Of a stretch of DNA of 64,000 nucleotides, positions 42,201 through 49,564 are shown in pieces. The DNA is from Limnephilus marmoratus. Taxonomy: Eukaryota > Arthropoda > Insecta > Trichoptera > Limnephilidae. The notes under the pieces were generated by a model. It saw nothing but the letters and a program-made list of their open reading frames with translations. It ran no database searches and was not told the origin of the DNA. Made by a program: the position numbers and the translations under genes. Each line of letters starts with the position of its first letter. Within the stretch, counting starts at the first letter, position 1. The stretch spans positions 56,039,285 through 56,103,284 of the forward strand of contig OU862910.1 of NCBI GenBank assembly GCA_917880885.1, in the 5' to 3' direction.

Positions 42201-44744
42201 CACGGGAAACAATTCCGTAACGTAACAACATTTATATGAATATTTAGCTATTATTTGATTCTTGTGAGTTCAGTGCCCTTGGGGTGATTTTTTATAAAAA
42301 CTGACTTCTACAAATTATCCAATCATATTTATTATTATTACTTGTTTAGCTCATGTCTAGCACGGAGTCAGGAAGAACTCCAATCGGAGATAGGACGAAC
42401 CTATCGGCGTATCGCGCCATGTTATGAACCTAAAAGAAGTGGATAAGGGAAGGGGATAAGGAAGAGGAAAGTTGGCAAGGGCTTTGCTATTCCAATTTGG
42501 TCACAAAACACGGCTCATTTCAAGTTGATCATTTTCCAGCATTTTTACTCATTCTAGAAATAGTTTTCCATGCCTGTTTTTTTTGTAGTTCTTAGCTATT
42601 TCTGGTAGGTAGGTTGAAGCACTTGTTCGCAGCATCCTAGAATACAGCTCCTTTATTTGGGCTCCCTCTGAGCAAAACCATATCCTAGAAATAGAAAGAG
42701 TACAAAAAAGGTTTATGCGTTACCTATATATGAGGGAATATACATACTACCCATTCCTGTATCCACCGTTTTTCTAATAGGTATTAAAAGAAAAATATTT
42801 TTGGGGTAACATTTTTTTAAGCTGATCTTCGGTATTATACTGAATCCACCTACGTTAAAGGAGATTAACCAATATGTCCCTAACGCGTATACTCGTGGGA
42901 GATCCCACGCAATTTTTTATGCTCTGAAAGCGAGAACTTCTTCCTTTCAGAATTCGCCATCAAACAGAGCAATTCAACTGCTTAACGATTCTGCATTGAG
43001 CATCGACATCTTCAATGTTACCTATAGAGAGTTCAGTAACTATCTTTTGACATACGTCACAACGTAGTGAAACTGCCCCCATGGACTTTTTTTTCTTATT
43101 TTAAATTTTGTAAACCTCTCTGTAATAATTTGGTGTATAACTGTTTTATTATATTTTGGTTTGATAGTTATATAAATTTTTTATTAAAATTTTGCAATTT
43201 TTAAAAATACTTGCACAATAATGATAATCATAAATATTCGATAACAATATAGCGAGCTTAATAATAATAAAATTGATACTCAGAAATTTCATTGTTGTAT
43301 TTCAACTATAACCCCAGTGACCTAGATAGCTAGTGATATCTCAGTAAAATATGTTGCGATAGTGTGCGTCTTATGTAGCTATCTATCTATTCTCATTTTC
43401 AGTAAAGAAAATGGAGCAAGTTTATTTATTTTTTGAGTTAAATCTGACCCCTAAACTACATTGAGGCCATTACGACATGAATATGAATGATTGAGGAAGA
43501 GAGTGGTACTATATAAAATTGTCAGAACATACCTACTGGATCGACGTACGCTACGCAGACGACGTACTATGGACTACTTACAGGGAGGGAGGGAGGGAGA
43601 ACAATGTACTTAGGAAGACACGAGGAAAATAATTTTCCTCAGGGCCTATGTCATAGTTGAGGATGTGGTGGTTTTTTTTTGCTAGGGGTGGGTAGGAATC
43701 TGGGGGCCAGTGAGTTCATTTGGATTATTGGAGGGGACCCCACCACTTTCCTAACGGCGTTATAAGGGAACATATGGTTTCCTCCTTCACCGCACACGTC
43801 AAGACCCTACTTTTTTTTTGAACGAAGCTACATTTATTTGAACGACTCTAGACCCTCCAATGTCCATGCATACGGGGTTAGTAAGCAGTATGCAAGTACT
43901 TACATTAACATTGTACAAAAGATAAATAGAAGTAGTAGCCCGTGGAATAATTCTTCTGAAATAGGTTACATCAAAAAGAGATAATAGTGATAAATGGATT
44001 GGATTCATCTCTCCCACTGCGGTGCAAGATGATGGGTCGAGAGAGTCCTGCTGGAGAGGTAAAAAGGTCTCCCTCAATCAGCCCGCCATACGGTAGATGG
44101 GCAGACGCATCCGCCGCCAAGACCCAGACATTCGTTTTTGACAATTCTCATGAACCCGGACACCCCTGCTAAGTCACCAAACCCACTTGGGGTGACCTAT
44201 GGCAAAGGTGTTGGTTATTTTTTTTTAAAGCAAGACAAAAATTCCCGGGTTACTAATAACTCGACAATATTTTAAATCTCCTTCTACCACAAAATGTTGC
44301 CTGAATCGTGATGGAGGACTTAGCTTGCCGAGGAATCGAACACGGAACGCCTGGGTGGGACCCAAACGCGATGCCCACTCTACCACTGACCGGTCCAATG
44401 AATGGTTCTCGTTGCGGCGGGGAATAAAATGCATTTAGAACGCTGTTAGTTTAGGGTTAAAAATACCGAAAAACGAGGCAAGTGGTGTGAGCTAATAGCA
44501 AATTCACGGTGGATTTATTGTTTCACTAGGATTCGTGATTAATGATTTCCTTTTTTTCAGGGAGAGATTCGGACTCTACGAGGTGGACTTCTCAAGTCCC
44601 AACCGGACAAGGACAATTCGGGACTCGGGGAAAATGTACGCAGAAGTCATCAAAACGAGATCAATCTCTTCCACAGTAGAGGACTGTCCGCAGTGCTGGG
44701 AAGAGGTCGACCCCATCTACAGAATCAACGCCCTCATTGTGTGA
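16847..44744 (+). CDS. GH1 beta-glucosidase-like enzyme, 8 coding exons, 519 aa, secreted
   Basis: Exons: 16847-16893, 23678-23790, 30241-30548, 31055-31322, 32784-32878, 33086-33391, 34180-34418 and 44561-44744. All introns are GT-AG and phases match throughout. The coding sum is 1560 bases, giving 519 residues, normal for insect GH1. The start ATG has a CAACATGG context and a hydrophobic MGDVRTLFFVTSLFM signal segment. The N-terminal GH1 signature (YFGVATASHQIEGAW) is at residues 36-50. Sugar-binding H148 lies in YHWD, acid/base E193 in TFNEP, nucleophile E405 in ITENG and E453-W454 in DNFEW. Family knowledge: a retaining glycosidase acting on beta-glucosides; insect members include digestive glucosidases and myrosinases, and the substrate cannot be read here. 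Exon 1 is inferred (6.8-kb intron, weak GTGCTT donor); exons 2-8 are firm. The last intron is 10.1 kb and hosts a 7.2-kb LTR element. Confidence 0.88.
16894..18586. other. Intron 1, first part: AT-rich, no gene
   Basis: It contains a 14-base G run near 17650, a C-rich patch near 18000-18100 and AT-rich simple sequence. The open frames seen at 17416-17698 are low complexity. Confidence 0.5.
18587..18915 (+). mobile_element. Helitron-like non-autonomous element (copy 1)
   Basis: It starts TCTATCTATCTAAATAAAAA followed by TCGCCGAAATGTGTGTACG and CGCATAACTTCCGAACGACTG, and ends CAACGCATGCCGGGAACCAG-CTAGT. A 5' TC and a 3' CTAGT preceded by a short GC-rich hairpin are Helitron hallmarks, and this head sequence is common in insect Helitrons. 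A second copy lies at 24255-24750 with the same ends. It lies in intron 1 of the GH1 gene. Confidence 0.8.
18916..20559. other. Intron 1, AT-rich stretch
   Basis: No exon or domain. A block near 19075-19140 ending CCCAACTAGGAGTATTCCCGTT resembles a block near 61130-61155 (CCAACTGGGCAGAATACCCG), suggesting copies of one decayed LINE 3' region. Confidence 0.35.
20560..21300. repeat. Duplicated unit containing a 21-bp minisatellite
   Basis: The minisatellite unit ACAGAATGACAAAAAAGATAG repeats about seven times at about 20757-20880 and again at about 21140-21268. The flanks are duplicated too: TTAAGAGTTTTC/AGAAGTTACAATA, TAAGATACTTT-TGAA-GGCGCCA and CAGTGGAATTGATGTGG-GAACT occur before both arrays. 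So an approximately 390-bp segment was duplicated in tandem. The long frames on both strands here are products of the repeat, not genes. Confidence 0.85.
21430..21660 (-). repeat. Dispersed repeat, family E (copy 2)
   Basis: An inverted relative of 6050-6270. Shared words on the minus strand include GAAGTGTCAAA and AATGGAAGCTTTAAAAA. A partial third copy with GCAAACTTTGACACCTCA lies at 22425-22520. Confidence 0.45.
22740..23470 (-). repeat. Two related blocks flanking a family A insertion
   Basis: The minus-strand frames of 22974-22774 and 23482-23288 translate to similar strings (both with SF-L--MK-C-LD-Q--RK), so the two blocks are divergent copies of one repeat. A family A retroposon (22951-23239) lies between them. 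I do not call the frames genes. Confidence 0.5.
22951..23239 (-). mobile_element. SINE-like retroposon, family A (copy 2)
   Basis: It starts with a T run, then ACATGAGCTCCACACAG, the AGGCCCTGAGG hairpin, and ends CCGCCTCCCAAATTG. It is internally shorter than copy 1. On the minus strand it has the poly-A tail. Confidence 0.65.
23678..23790 (+). CDS. GH1 gene exon 2
   Basis: It is preceded by TTTTCAG and followed by GTAAGT. It encodes the N-terminal GH1 signature KFPKYFYFGVATASHQIEG with the glycone-binding glutamine (Q45). Confidence 0.93.
23835..24235 (-). mobile_element. Penelope-type terminal repeat with hammerhead
   Basis: The block begins ACCACTTTATTTTTATTTACA and runs through the hammerhead (23866-23907) into purine-rich sequence (AAAGATAGAGAGAGCATATA, GGGCGGGTGGGGGTGGGGG). 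The order, ribozyme then GA-rich tract, resembles the arms of the Penelope-like element at 62338-63240. Only one arm is present; it lies in intron 2 of the GH1 gene. Confidence 0.55.
23866..23907 (-). ncRNA. Hammerhead ribozyme motif in GH1 intron 2 (antisense)
   Basis: Minus strand: stem I TTGTC, core CTGAAGA, stem II beginning AGGT and ending ACC, core GAAA, minimal stem III ACCGGT with cleavage triplet GTC, stem I partner GACAA. Stem I (5 bp) and all core bases are intact. The motif is antisense to the GH1 transcript. Confidence 0.75.
24255..24750 (+). mobile_element. Helitron-like non-autonomous element (copy 2)
   Basis: The head ((TCTA)n, TCGCCGAAATGTATGTACG) and the 3' end (CATGCCGGGAACCAG-CTAGT) match copy 1, but there is an expanded purine-rich middle at about 24510-24690 made of GGGAGGGG/GGGAAC units. 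Long frames on both strands here come from that low-complexity tract. Confidence 0.8.
24751..26387. other. Intron 2, no gene seen
   Basis: AT-rich DNA. The 66-codon minus-strand frame 25574-25374 has no domain and no splice context. Confidence 0.45.
26476..26702 (+). mobile_element. SINE-like retroposon, family A (copy 3)
   Basis: It starts CGATTTGGGTGGGGGTACCGC and ends TGTGTGGAGTTAATGGAAAAAAG. It is shorter inside than copy 1; its duplicate lies at 27087-27313. Confidence 0.65.
26756..26930. mobile_element. Small TIR element (MITE) in the tandem unit
   Basis: The ends are inverted over about 60 bp: ACAAGGTGTTAAG...TTTAACCAGCGATTCCTGA and, on the other strand, ACAGGGTATTAAG...TTTAACCAGTGATTCCTGA. 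It is flanked by TATA, consistent with a TA target. The duplicate is at 27367-27541. Confidence 0.7.
27544..27870 (-). mobile_element. SINE-like retroposon, family A (copy 4)
   Basis: T run, ACATTAGCTCCACCAAGAAG, CCCTCAGGGCCTATGTCATC, then GGGGGCCAGTGTGTCCAGGA; the far end is lost. The first part is duplicated at 26937-26998. Confidence 0.55.
28669..29472. mobile_element. TIR element with TAGGCCACTTG ends
   Basis: The left end TAGGCCACTTG and the right end CAAGTGGCCTA are exact inverted repeats. The 804-bp interior is AT-rich without a transposase. The ends also carry loosely inverted AT-rich sequence. Superfamily unknown. Confidence 0.5.
29706..30232 (+). mobile_element. Family C element, abutting GH1 exon 3
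   Basis: It starts TGAAGTGAAACTTCTTTAGC, as at 13030-13895. A tRNA-like part lies at 29889-29945 (A box TAGTGGTATAAAGC, B box GGGTCGAATCC). The far end CACTCTGATTTTTTTA matches the other copy and falls 8-10 bases before the exon 3 splice acceptor, so the element supplies the pyrimidine tract. Confidence 0.6.
30241..30548 (+). CDS. GH1 gene exon 3
   Basis: It is preceded by CTCTACAG and followed by GTAAAT. It encodes WDHVVHTHP, YRFSISWSRLLPTG and [14 protein letters not shown] (H148). Phase 1 in, phase 0 out. Confidence 0.95.
31055..31322 (+). CDS. GH1 gene exon 4 (acid/base glutamate)
   Basis: The acceptor is TTCTTAAG and the donor GTAATT. It encodes DLGGWTNPLLAEYFEDYARV and VTFNEPREFC, with E193 as proton donor. 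Phase 0 in, phase 1 out. Confidence 0.95.
31545..31725 (-). mobile_element. SINE-like retroposon, family B (copy 2)
   Basis: T run, ACATGAATACCTCACAAGAGT, then CTATGGCATCCCCAATTGGG as in copy 1. It lies in intron 4. Confidence 0.6.
32060..32220. repeat. GTT/T-rich low-complexity tract in intron 4
   Basis: Runs of TTGTTGTTG and TTTTATTGTTG. The plus-strand frame through it is low complexity and not a gene. Confidence 0.7.
32784..32878 (+). CDS. GH1 gene exon 5
   Basis: The acceptor is TTTTTCAG and the donor GTAAGA. It encodes GFIGITLDAYWNEPATDSPE and ADRAMQFN. Phase 1 in, phase 0 out. Confidence 0.94.
33086..33391 (+). CDS. GH1 gene exon 6
   Basis: The acceptor is TTGTAG and the donor GTTCGA. 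It encodes FGWFANPIFGRHGDYPEVM, RLPAFTKREVHMVKGSSDFL and GLNHYSTR, all standard GH1 blocks; 102 codons, phase 0 at both ends. Confidence 0.94.
33426..33560 (+). pseudogene. Decayed duplicate of the end of GH1 exon 6
   Basis: Forty bases after exon 6 the intron repeats its last third in degenerate form: GAGGAAGCTGATGCCGAACA / GGACTGTCTGATGTCC and AGCTGACCAGTATCGGCTTT / CAACTGGTTAAA match exon 6 words GACGAAGCTAATGCCAGATG, GAACTGTCTGATGTCC and AGCTGGCCAGGATCTGCTTC. A one-base deletion breaks the frame. It is a relic of exon duplication or of a lost paralogue. Confidence 0.75.
34180..34418 (+). CDS. GH1 gene exon 7 (nucleophile)
   Basis: The acceptor is TGTGTCCAG and the donor GTAAGT. It encodes PWGFRKVLNWIKDEY, VLITENGFST (nucleophile E405) and LMDNFEWLNGY. 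Phase 0 in, phase 2 out; the length of 239 equals the paralogue's exon. Confidence 0.95.
34455..34640 (-). repeat. (TTTA)n tract and LINE-like tail in intron 7
   Basis: A run of ATTTATTTATTTATTTATT is followed by TTACACTGTAGGTAAAAATG and CTCACTAGGACAAGCCTGTG. On the minus strand this looks like the (TAAA)n 3' end of a non-LTR element. A similar (TTTA)n start is at 45040-45125. Confidence 0.4.
34992..35690 (-). repeat. 3' LTR of the 7.2-kb element
   Basis: 699 bp. The polypurine tract GAGGGGGGAAG (minus strand, 35691-35701) lies directly inside. The short frames at 35117-35374 and 35494-35688 recur identically in the other LTR and are not genes. Confidence 0.9.
36440..36770. repeat. 45-bp tandem repeat in the LTR element
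   Basis: About six copies of a 45-bp unit (GAGATGCCGCAGGAACATTT + GTACAATGGCAACAGGAACA + TTTGC), itself two related halves each containing CAGGAACATTTG. Because 45 is a multiple of three, all frames on both strands stay open, which explains the overlapping long ORFs here. Confidence 0.9.
37683..38348. repeat. ~251-bp tandem repeat in the LTR element
   Basis: About 2.6 copies: AGGAATGAACGATTTACAAC recurs at 37751, 38003 and 38254, with TGTGGGTCCCCATTCAATAC and TAAGCGGTTCTCATGCCAAA in each full unit. Confidence 0.9.
39760..40520. repeat. ~98-bp tandem repeat in the LTR element
   Basis: Seven or so copies of a unit with AAAAAACGTGATTTTGAGAA, AATCCAGATGTTTTGAAAAT and TTCAAAGTCCAAAAACGAGA, spaced 97-99 bp apart, decaying toward the right. 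Confidence 0.88.
41512..41528 (-). promoter_or_regulatory. Primer binding site of the 7.2-kb element
   Basis: On the minus strand, one base inside the 5' LTR, the sequence is TGGGCCCAACGTGGTGC. This is close to the complement of a tRNA-Lys 3' end (TGGCGCCCAACGTGGGGC), lacking one C and with one substitution. Confidence 0.7.
41529..42227 (-). repeat. 5' LTR of the 7.2-kb element
   Basis: 699 bp, essentially identical to 34992-35690; target copy ACAT follows at 42228-42231. Confidence 0.9.
42355..42545 (-). mobile_element. Family B-like retroposon, divergent (copy 4)
   Basis: It shares GGGAAGGGGATAAGGAAGAG, CAATTTGGTCACAAAACACG and GGCTCATTTCAAG with family B copies, but the CCCCAATTGGGG core is missing. 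Confidence 0.4.
42605..43068 (+). pseudogene. C-terminal LINE fragment (Jockey-like)
   Basis: One frame reads LVRSILEYSSFIWAPSEQNH then ILEIERVQKRFMRYLYMREY, the typical end of the reverse transcriptase region of Jockey-like ORF2. After frame changes it reads NAYTRGRSHAIFYALKART and NRAIQLLNDS, ending with a stop at 43068. The frames are broken, so it is a dead 5'-truncated copy inside intron 7. Confidence 0.65.
43610..44220 (-). mobile_element. SINE-like retroposon, family A (copy 5), interrupted
   Basis: The left part has GAGGAAAATAATTTTCCTCA and TCTGGGGGCCAGTGAG; the right part has CCCCACTTGGGGTGACCTAT / GGCAAAGGTGTTGGTTAT. The copy is split by an insert at about 43724-43985 whose ATTGGAGGGGACCCCACCA and GCACACGTCAAGA words recur inverted at about 46862-47285. 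Confidence 0.55.
44321..44400 (-). repeat. tRNA-like sequence in intron 7
   Basis: The minus strand has TCAGTGGTAGAGTGGGCATC (A box) and GTGTTCGATTCCTCGG (B box) about 35 bases later. An acceptor stem does not form, so this is a tRNA-derived SINE part. Confidence 0.5.
44561..44744 (+). CDS. GH1 gene exon 8 (C-terminus)
   Basis: The acceptor is TTTTTTTCAG. It encodes ERFGLYEVDFSSPNRTRTIR and ends VDPIYRINALIV with a TGA at 44742. There is no hydrophobic tail, so the protein is predicted to be soluble and secreted. Confidence 0.95.
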
Positions 44745-45181
44745 CTTCTCCACTGACTGACTATCTACACTTATTTAACCTTTAGTTGTTATTTTATACT
44801 ACCTACTTAGGATGGATGTTCCAGACATCTTATAAAAGTAATATTTAATTATTGTGATTAAGGACAACATTTTTATTGAAATGTTTACTCTCTATTGATA
44901 ACTTTGTTATTTGCGTCTTTCTGAAATAAGTCGCATTCAGACAGTAGTGAAAAAAGCAGCACAGAATCTTTTCTGACAGTATTAAAGTGAAGAAAAAAAA
45001 TATTACTACAAGTCCAGGTCTTTTATTTACAATTTTAATTATTTATTTATTTATTTGACATAATATCTAACATTTTTAAATACAATTCAGCAATGTCGGT
45101 CTCACTGGGTAGGTCACCTGTGCTGAGGCCTCCATTTTATAAAACAAAAAAATACACATATTACATTAAAAATAATGCTTT

Positions 45182-45273
45182 TTTGTTTTTGGGGTGTTAT
45201 GCCGTGTTGCGCTACCTCCTTCGTTGGCTAAAGAAAGAGGTAGCGCAACACGGCATAACACCCCAAAAACAAA
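45182..45273. repeat. Short palindrome of the 14.7-kb family
   Basis: TTTGTTTTTGGGGTGTTATG / CCGTGTTGCGCTACCTC and its inverted copy flank a short CCTTCGTTGGCTAAAGAAA centre. It is the palindrome of 14738-15004 with the ribozyme core deleted. Confidence 0.8.
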
Positions 45274-45446
45274 TAACGAAAATGCTTTTGGCCGTGAAAA
45301 TCTTAAAACTTATCCAAAAATAATGCTGCATCAAAAAAAGCTAAAATTAAACTAAGAATAAAAATATGTTACTAATAATAATATGTAATAAAAAATAATA
45401 ATGTAACTAACTTTCATTGAATAAAGGTGATAAGTTATTTACTATT

Positions 45447-45935
45447 AAATCCAATTTGGGAGGCGGATATGGGTTCCGCTGCCCCGGAACCATTTGCTGG
45501 TTAACCAACACGTCTGCTTACAGGTCACCCCAAGTGGTTCGTTATGTTTGTTGATTAAGCAGGGGTGCCCGGGTTCAAGGATAAGGTTTGTCCCGGTCTT
45601 GGCGGATGCGCCCGCCCACCAAATGCGTGGCACGCCGGATCGGAGAGACTGGTTGAGGGAGACCTTTTGATCTATACTGCAGGACACTATCGGAACATAG
45701 TCTTGCACCGCGGTGGGAGGAATAGATTCATATGTCTGTTACTCCTGGAGACACTGATCCCCGGATTCCTACCCATCCCTCGTACCCTTTTCCTTCTTAC
45801 AACTTCCTCTCCTTTCTTTTCCAAGAAGACCCTCCAACAGCATGACATAACCCAGAAGGATTTATTTTCCACTTTTCCTTTCTTTTTTTTGTTCCTGTGT
45901 GGAGCAAAGCTAAAAAAATTAAAATTTCGCCCGAG
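45447..45935 (+). mobile_element. SINE-like retroposon, family A (copy 6)
   Basis: It starts CCAATTTGGGAGGCGGATAT, has CACCCCAAGTGGTTCG and GGGGTGCCCGGGTTCA, and ends TGTGTGGAGCAAAGCTAAAA with an A-rich tail. It is nearly full length but without the terminal hairpin. Confidence 0.65.
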
Positions 45936-48417
45936 ATGTTTGAAAAAATAACATTTGCTAGAAAACATTATAATATATAAACATTGATCACACTAGTTCT
46001 TTAAATATAGCTGCATCTGCTAGAAAACCCATGAAAATCACCTTTAAAGCATGTCCAGTTTGGATTTACAAGGCTGGTGATTTAAAATCAGTATATTATC
46101 TAATACTTTTGTTTATACCTGACAATATTTAAAAATTTAACAGTAAACTAAAATATTTCGAATGAACAAGTCTTTGTCGAAATGAACTCAGAAATGGACT
46201 TCAAACTATGCAAGTAAAACATAAAATATAATGATCGGTCAATATTTGAACTAACTCTTGGTTTTTCCTCGTATCTTACTGACCTATGATAAATATTGCA
46301 TTATTATTTATTATTAATTACCGTATGCTTTTAGTCATCCGCTCCAGATGGGGTCAAACATGTACTCCATTGCAGCGTGATTGATAACATAATGCTATCT
46401 GTTTTACATTGCGTATGCAGTTTCAGTGTTAAAATAATACATATTTCATACATTAATACATATTTCCCGATCCTGTGCTAAAACATACCTGACATATTGT
46501 CGGGTTCAGGGCTAAAATATTCTTTAATACATATTTCTTGTTACATATTTCCAGTTTCAGTGCTAAAATATGCTCTTTCTGGTTGGGCTATTTAGACAAT
46601 AGCCTCTCGTTTACGCGCACCTACATTTATACATTGTTGCATATCCCTAAATCCTTCCTATCCTATTCTTGTGTGTATCTACTTCAACCCGCAGTATGAG
46701 CCGATTTTTGATCTCCGCGATACGGTTTTCTCGTGATCCTCCCGCGCCTCCCCCAATGACATGTGGTATCGGCGTCCTTCTGCCCCCCCTCCGACAACCC
46801 GACGCTCATCTTTTCCGCAGAGTCTTCGAAAACTTTCTCTTCTTTCCCACATATATTTCCGTCTAGAGTCGTTCAAATAATGTAGCTTCGTTCAATAAAA
46901 TAGAGTCTTGACGTGTGCGGTAAAGGAGGAAACCATAAGTTTCCTTATACCGCCGTTGGGAAAGTTTGTTTGTTTTTGTAACTTTATTTAGATGTAAGCA
47001 AATTTCATACATCTAGTATTAAAAAACATATAAAATACATAATAAAATAAATAGAGTCATAAAATTATAACGGAAAGAATACAGTTTAAAAAAAGAAATA
47101 CAGTTACTCCAGTTAGAAATACAAACAATAGGGTTTAAGACACACAGTTAATACAAATAAATACAATTCATAAATTTTTCTTAATGTATGTAGCACATGT
47201 TTTACGAAAAGTGCCAAGACTTGAGGCTTCCTTTATGGAATTTGGTAGGTTATTATTATTAGTGGTGGGGTCCCCTCCAATGTACCTACTACAATCCGCA
47301 GTATGAGCGGATTTTTGATCTCCGCTTGATAAACAACATACCGCAAAGCCTAATTCTGCTGTCTTCCGCTACAAAAGTACATCACTATAAGAAACAAGCA
47401 CTACTCAATCCGCGATAAATGCAGTGTAATGTAAACCAGTTAGAGAGAAGAGAATGCTACAAGTCCCGCAGAATTACCCATTCCTTTCTTCCTTACCTGT
47501 ATGTGACGTGTTCCCCTAGTAAAGTGGTTACAAATTACATTAATAATTACACTCAGTTCCTTCGAATACATAAAGTTTAAACCAGTGTCAGTGCTAAACT
47601 TTAATACATATTTCCAAGGAAAAAAACGCCCTAGAGTGTGTCATCATCATCAAAATCCCTAAATCCCTAAGACCTTCTTCATAAAGTATTTAAGAATATT
47701 TATTAATCTTTGGGAAATCAAAAGCAAAGTTCAATATTTTTTTTAGATTTTCTCTTTGTGTTAAGATATTAATTGAATTAACCGAACAGAATTATATAAA
47801 ACAAATACTAAAATATTACATATAATAAGAATGGATGTATAATGTAATTAAAATATTTAAAATTGATAACAGAAAAGTTACCCATGACGTATCAGAAAAA
47901 CACTTTTTATTGACTTTATTAATCAACTCGCAATTGAAAATTTCTGCTTTTGAAATCATATTACGTACCTACTGTAATTAGTGAATACTCGTACTTGGTT
48001 CTAACAAGAATTCTGCATTATCCTATTTAATTTGTGGTGTAGGTATGCACTTCTATAATTTTTTTTAAGTTGTTCGTTTTATGTTGATTTTAGTAATGTT
48101 TCCAACATTGGAACGGTTTCAATATTTGTTGTCAAGCTAATTGTGTAATATTTATGATTCAGTTCAGATTCAGATAACACAATAAAGTCCAGATGAAGCC
48201 TTGGTACAAGCAATACCTGTTCATCATCTAAAATATTAATCAGTAGGTGCCTAGTGCTGTTCAAGCAAAGTATGTCATGTCTCTAATACTGTTTTGATGT
48301 AAAACGGATAACTAAAACCCTCACAAAAATCTTATAGTTAAATTTAGCGACAAAATATTTTATTCGTACTTTTTCGGCTTGTACAATATGACATGACTGC
48401 TAATAATCTGTGATGAA
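45936..48417. other. Intergenic region between the convergent GH1 genes
   Basis: AT-rich. Imperfect tandem units with AATACATATTTC and GTGCTAAAATAT lie at 46430-46590 and again near 47590-47615. TCTAGAGTCGTTCAAATAATG...ACCGCC at about 46862-46960 and GGTGGGGTCCCCTCCAATG at 47266 are inverted relatives of the insert in the family A copy at 43.7 kb. The phrase CGCAGTATGAGC-GATTTTTGATCTCCGC occurs twice (46690, 47296). No gene is supported. Confidence 0.45.
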
Positions 48418-49389
48418 GGTAGAATCACACTGAGCCCACGCGACGTAGGTAGATGTCACTATTTCCATATTTGGACCACTTACCATCCATACATTTTCTA
48501 TGGAAACGGGTGCTTTAGAATCACACTAGCCCCACGCAACGCAAACCGACGTTCCCTTCGCGACGCGGATCTGCCGCAACCAGATCGGCGTGGGCCATGT
48601 GGGAGGTGGAGGGGGTATGGTCACGCCTACTGCGAGATGATTTTACATGTTTGTGGTGTTATCTGAGCATCTAATGTTATGTTTCGCTATATCTGTGGTT
48701 GTTTTTTTGACAGATATTATTAAAAAATGGGTGACGAACAGTTCATTGAAACTGTTAGACAGCACGAAATTATTTATAATATCAAATCACAGGATTATAG
48801 AGATTCTGCTATACGCAGTGCAGCTTGGGAGGAAATTTCAGCTATTCTACTAATAACTACTTTTCATACCCCTATAATGAATTGCAATCAAACCTTAGAC
48901 ACACTGCCAGTATTTCTCTAGTCCCAATTGACTTTCGAAGATGTGTTTTTATTTTTTTTATGTCATATTCAAATATGCTATGAAGCTCTTCAAATACCAC
49001 TTTACTCATCAGATTCTAGTTCCTTTACTAAAGTATGGAACTCTCCAAACATTTGTCTTTGTGTGTTAATGTTGTGGACCCAAATACTTCTTTATTTTTC
49101 TCACTTTTTTATTTTTCTTTTTAGAAGAATATTGATTAATTAATAATAATCGTAGCAAACCATCTTAAATTTTTTTTCAAAGCTTTCAGAGGACATGGCA
49201 AAGCTATCGTCTGCTGAGAAGAGAATCACATAAACATAACCTAAAAAATAAATGTCAAATGTGTCAAATCAAACGCGCCTGTGCACAACCAGAGACCCCT
49301 TGTCAAGTGGTCACAGCGACGCGTACCTTCGTCGGCCATGTGAACATGGACAGGAACGTTGCGCCGCGTCGGCTCAGAGTGATTCTACC
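48418..49389 (+). mobile_element. TIR element carrying a MADF-type frame
   Basis: The left end GGTAGAATCACACTGAGCCC and the right end (minus strand GGTAGAATCACTCTGAGCCG) are inverted repeats of about 28 bp that continue with CACGCGACG-type sequence. A second left-end-like stretch TTTAGAATCACACTAGCCCC at 48512 suggests internal rearrangement. A MADF frame lies inside. PIF/Harbinger elements often carry a MADF/Myb-like second ORF, so that superfamily is likely, but no DDE transposase is present and the target duplication is unclear. Confidence 0.6.
48727..48921 (+). CDS. MADF-domain protein fragment of a TIR element
   Basis: Sixty-four codons starting MGDEQFIETVRQHEIIYNIK and continuing with DYRDSAIRSAAWEEISAIL. 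These are the first two helices of a MADF (Adf-1-type DNA-binding) domain: FI--V--H-I-Y, then DYRD-----AAWEEI. The remaining third helix is replaced by unrelated sequence before the stop, or lies in a further exon I could not find. It is a second ORF of the enclosing transposon rather than a host gene, and probably truncated. Confidence 0.55.
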   Translation: MGDEQFIETVRQHEIIYNIKSQDYRDSAIRSAAWEEISAILLITTFHTPIMNCNQTLDTLPVFL

Positions 49390-49564
49390 TTTACAGTTTC
49401 GAGGTACTCGTTTAAGAAGTAAAGTAAATGTTTTTGTTTATATAATAATATATTATGAAATAATGATACTGTTTACTTACATTATGTTAGGTATAAATAG
49501 CTAAAATATTTACAAAATGTGAATAAATATTTCAATTCATTAGTGTAGGTAAATCATTCGGTGA

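Larger units (their letters stand above)
34992..42227 (-). mobile_element. Young 7.2-kb non-coding LTR retrotransposon
   Basis: Two 699-bp terminal repeats (34992-35690 and 41529-42227) differ at only one position that I found (AATAAACAAG versus AATAAATAAG). They start TGCTAGC and end CGTAACA on the plus strand and are flanked by a 4-bp duplication ACAT. The primer binding site next to 41529 and polypurine tract next to 35690 set minus orientation. The 5.8-kb interior has no gag or pol domain, only tandem repeats and short frames. This fits a large non-autonomous LTR derivative. It sits in the last intron of the GH1 gene, antisense to it. Confidence 0.88.
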
